Position numbers and translations under genes: made by a program
Part shown: positions 62,255 to 64,000 of the stretch, in pieces
Numbering within the stretch: the stretch's first letter is position 1
How the letters are laid out: every line of letters starts with the position of its first letter
The notes under the pieces: model-generated
What the model was told of the DNA's origin: nothing
Databases searched by the model: none
The model's input: only the letters and a program-made list of their open reading frames with translations
Source of the DNA: Avidesulfovibrio sp964369685
GTDB taxonomy: Bacteria; Desulfobacterota; Desulfovibrionia; Desulfovibrionales; Desulfovibrionaceae
Direction: 5' to 3'
DNA: 64,000 bases
NCBI GenBank assembly: GCA_964369685.1
Contig: CAYJFB010000009.1
Coordinates: forward strand, 21,019 to 85,018

Positions 62255-64000
62255 TTAATCGTCTTCGTCCATATCCAAAGCAGGAGGCAGTTGATCGTCA
62301 GGCAAAAAGCCGGCTTTCACTCGTCGCCGTTGCGGTACAGTTTCCTGTTCTTCTTCTGCGATCGGTTCACTTTTGCGTTCGGCAACAGGATTTGGCAAAG
62401 AGTTAAATAATGACCAGAACATGGGAAAATGCCCTGTCAATACGGAAGGATTGATTAAGCGAATATTTGGTTGCATAAAGGCTGCCAAGGCATAGGCCAC
62501 AGCCCACCACAGAGATGGTGCCGCCCACGGCGGAGACAGCTCATCTTCACCGCGTACCACAGGCACGATACGGTCATCTTCAAAAGCGTAGTGAATTTGA
62601 CGGATAAAATCTTCAAGCAGTTCACGTTGTTTATCAGACAAATCAGACACAACGAGTTGCGTTTGTGTGCGTTGTGCGGCACGCAATGCCACGGCAAAAG
62701 CCACACCCAACAAGTCATCGGGTACTGCCGCCAAACCGTTTGGTGCAAGAACGACATCACGAGCTTTGGCCGTGAGCGTGGTGTCTGTTGCCGTGCATTC
62801 AACCAAGACATCGAGCAGACCCAGAAGCGGTTCAGACAGCGGATGCGCATGATACCAACGTCCCCGCAACGAAAGTTCTCCGCCGCCAAAGCCCACAAAA
62901 GCCAAAAGAGCAAAGGCTGCGAGATTGTCCATTTCCACAGTAACCTCTGTCGGAAACACAGGTTGCGATGGAGTCATATGCAGTATATCGCCTTCTTCTT
63001 GTACGGTGCATTTATATGTTTTCAAAAGTGCGAGCACTTCTGCACAAACACTCGTGGCCGCAGGATGATTATTTAAATCAATACGGACGGGTTTGTCCCA
63101 AAAAGGCGTCGCCAAAAGAAACGCCGTGAGCGCGTCGGCAGGCAAATCGGATGGCACAACAATTGTGTCAGGTAACAATCCCGACGACTCAAGGCGTGCG
63201 GGTAAGCCTTCTTGACCGGGAATAACATTGGTCAAACGGCATCCCAAACTTGGCAAAAAGTGACGTAAAGATGCCAAATCCAAAAAGCGTAACGCACTCT
63301 CACCGACAACTTTCAGTCGGGTGATGCGTGTGGCCATGAGGAAAAGCAACAAATATAAATTGAGCGGATCGTCACCGACATGAATCACGCGATCAAGCAC
63401 AGCGTTATTTTGTTTTCCGGCAATACCCGTGCCTGCATAGACATCAAAACGGGCTTCTTGTTCCTCTTCCCAACGCACAACCGCGCCGGCTTGTTTGAGC
63501 ATTTTCATACATTCAAGCGTTTGGGAACTCAGCATCACATTTTGAATTCGTGTTTCCACACCTGCTGCGGAAGCCAAAGCTAAAAGCAAACAGGTTTTAC
63601 GATTGGATGCAGGAATGGATACATCGCCTTTAATTGGTTGCATCGGCGGACAAAGATTGAAAAACGCAGGACTCTCTGCTTGTGCAGGCAACACGTCGAT
63701 TTCTTGTAACAAAGCAAAAATATCGCGTGTCAAACGCGGATCACGGCTAGAACGCGCCGCGCTTTCTTCCCAAGCCAAACGCAAGTCGCGTTCTTTGCCT
63801 GAATAGCGTGTTTCCGAAAGTTTTTCACGCAATCGCGTACGTTTTATAATGAGCCTCAACAAATCTTGATCGGCTTCTTTTAAAAGATCCATTACTCCGG
63901 GTTTACGCGGTGCACCGTCACGGGCAAAGCGTCCGCCTTGTCCGTCTCTGGGAGGCCGTCCGCCGCGATCTTCGCGGTTAAAACGTCCTTCTTGACGGTC
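62255..64000 (-). CDS. EPSP-synthase-like protein with chorismate-mutase-like and Arg/Gly-rich N terminus (5' end beyond window)
   Basis: The frame from the stop at 62255 stays open to 64000. The first visible ATG, 63892, is preceded in frame by 36 codons that are rich in Arg and Gly (FNREDRGGRPPRDGQGGRFA), so the protein begins outside the window. After that: a helical stretch of about 70 residues resembling AroQ chorismate mutase (DLLRLIIKRTRLREKLSE), then an EPSP-synthase-type fold (IPASNRKTCLLLALAS, then GGGELSLRGRW). The catalytic EPSPS motifs are degenerate: no SKS/NR pair with lysine and no GNAGTA. Acidic C terminus. A thiamine gene follows 104 bases downstream. Confidence 0.7.
   Translation of the reverse strand, partial: DRQEGRFNREDRGGRPPRDGQGGRFARDGAPRKPGVMDLLKEADQDLLRLIIKRTRLREKLSETRYSGKERDLRLAWEESAARSSRDPRLTRDIFALLQEIDVLPAQAESPAFFNLCPPMQPIKGDVSIPASNRKTCLLLALASAAGVETRIQNVMLSSQTLECMKMLKQAGAVVRWEEEQEARFDVYAGTGIAGKQNNAVLDRVIHVGDDPLNLYLLLFLMATRITRLKVVGESALRFLDLASLRHFLPSLGCRLTNVIPGQEGLPARLESSGLLPDTIVVPSDLPADALTAFLLATPFWDKPVRIDLNNHPAATSVCAEVLALLKTYKCTVQEEGDILHMTPSQPVFPTEVTVEMDNLAAFALLAFVGFGGGELSLRGRWYHAHPLSEPLLGLLDVLVECTATDTTLTAKARDVVLAPNGLAAVPDDLLGVAFAVALRAAQRTQTQLVVSDLSDKQRELLEDFIRQIHYAFEDDRIVPVVRGEDELSPPWAAPSLWWAVAYALAAFMQPNIRLINPSVLTGHFPMFWSLFNSLPNPVAERKSEPIAEEEQETVPQRRRVKAGFLPDDQLPPALDMDEDD

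Noticed and set aside
1..64000. CRISPR arrays, tRNA or rRNA genes, prophage, complete insertion sequences
   Set aside because: No regularly spaced direct repeats, no cloverleaf-type sequence and no transposase or phage gene was seen on either strand; only non-coding MITE-like repeats are present.

Overview
The window (about 45 percent GC by eye) looks like chromosome of a strictly anaerobic member of the Desulfovibrionaceae, probably a host-associated lineage. This rests on the gene mix: class III ribonucleotide reductase, selA and hypE (selenocysteine and NiFe-hydrogenase maturation), Lon with a serine/threonine-rich start, CheX/CsrA/FliW, a tripartite tricarboxylate (TTT) transporter, and a chorismate-mutase/EPSP-synthase-like gene at the right edge. 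The genus is not resolved. I found no rRNA, tRNA, CRISPR array, prophage or intact transposase.

Layout. 1-4.1 kb: 3' part of a sigma-54 activator, then nrdD. 4.2-8.8 kb: TTT transporter operon (TctB, TctA, two near-identical TctC binding proteins) closed by strong hairpins. 8.9-12.7 kb: TPR protein, a candidate small RNA between divergent promoters, topB, and two copies of a MITE-like repeat. 12.7-22.2 kb: a mostly leftward housekeeping stretch (selA, folC, M24 peptidase, YfgM-like protein, LapA-like protein, PHP-type protein, bifunctional nuclease, miaB) with one rightward exporter. 22.4-26.4 kb: a cysteine-rich unknown protein, a peroxiredoxin behind a structured leader, gluQ with a DUF4911-like gene, and fur. 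26.4-33.9 kb: glycosyltransferase, hypE coupled to an MFS exporter, HI0933-type flavoprotein, mltA and a YbgC thioesterase. 34-41.5 kb: rpsA, ABC-F protein, lon, radC. 41.9-46.2 kb: TPR protein, cheX, csrA-fliW, mutM, a second M24 peptidase. 46.3-53.1 kb: a split phosphate regulon, pstS-pstC-pstA leftward and phoR-pstB-phoU rightward, with back-to-back arrays of Pho-box-like repeats between them. 53.3-64 kb: plsY, nitroreductase, NUDIX-like/rimI pair, a two-gene thiol cassette, a chemoreceptor, HU, an RluA-type synthase, thiD and the edge gene.

Most noteworthy are: (1) a 62-residue peptide gene at 55986-56174 with a duplicated TTCAFTDxNC motif whose two copies differ almost only at synonymous positions, next to a stand-alone AhpF-N-terminal-domain-like dithiol protein; (2) a peroxiredoxin leader RNA with a closing stem, two hairpins and a loop pseudoknot; (3) an orphan promoter-terminator pair consistent with a small RNA at about 10.0-10.2 kb; (4) a dispersed inverted-repeat element, two copies of which coincide with the stop codons of topB and selA; (5) an Arg/Gly-rich N-terminal tail fused in frame to a degenerate EPSP-synthase-like protein.

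The peroxiredoxin, the AhpF-like dithiol protein, Fur and the nitroreductase suggest oxidative and redox defence. The phosphate genes form one self-regulated unit. CsrA-FliW with CheX and a chemoreceptor indicate motility, although no flagellar structural gene lies here. All family assignments come from motif recognition by eye; no database search was run.
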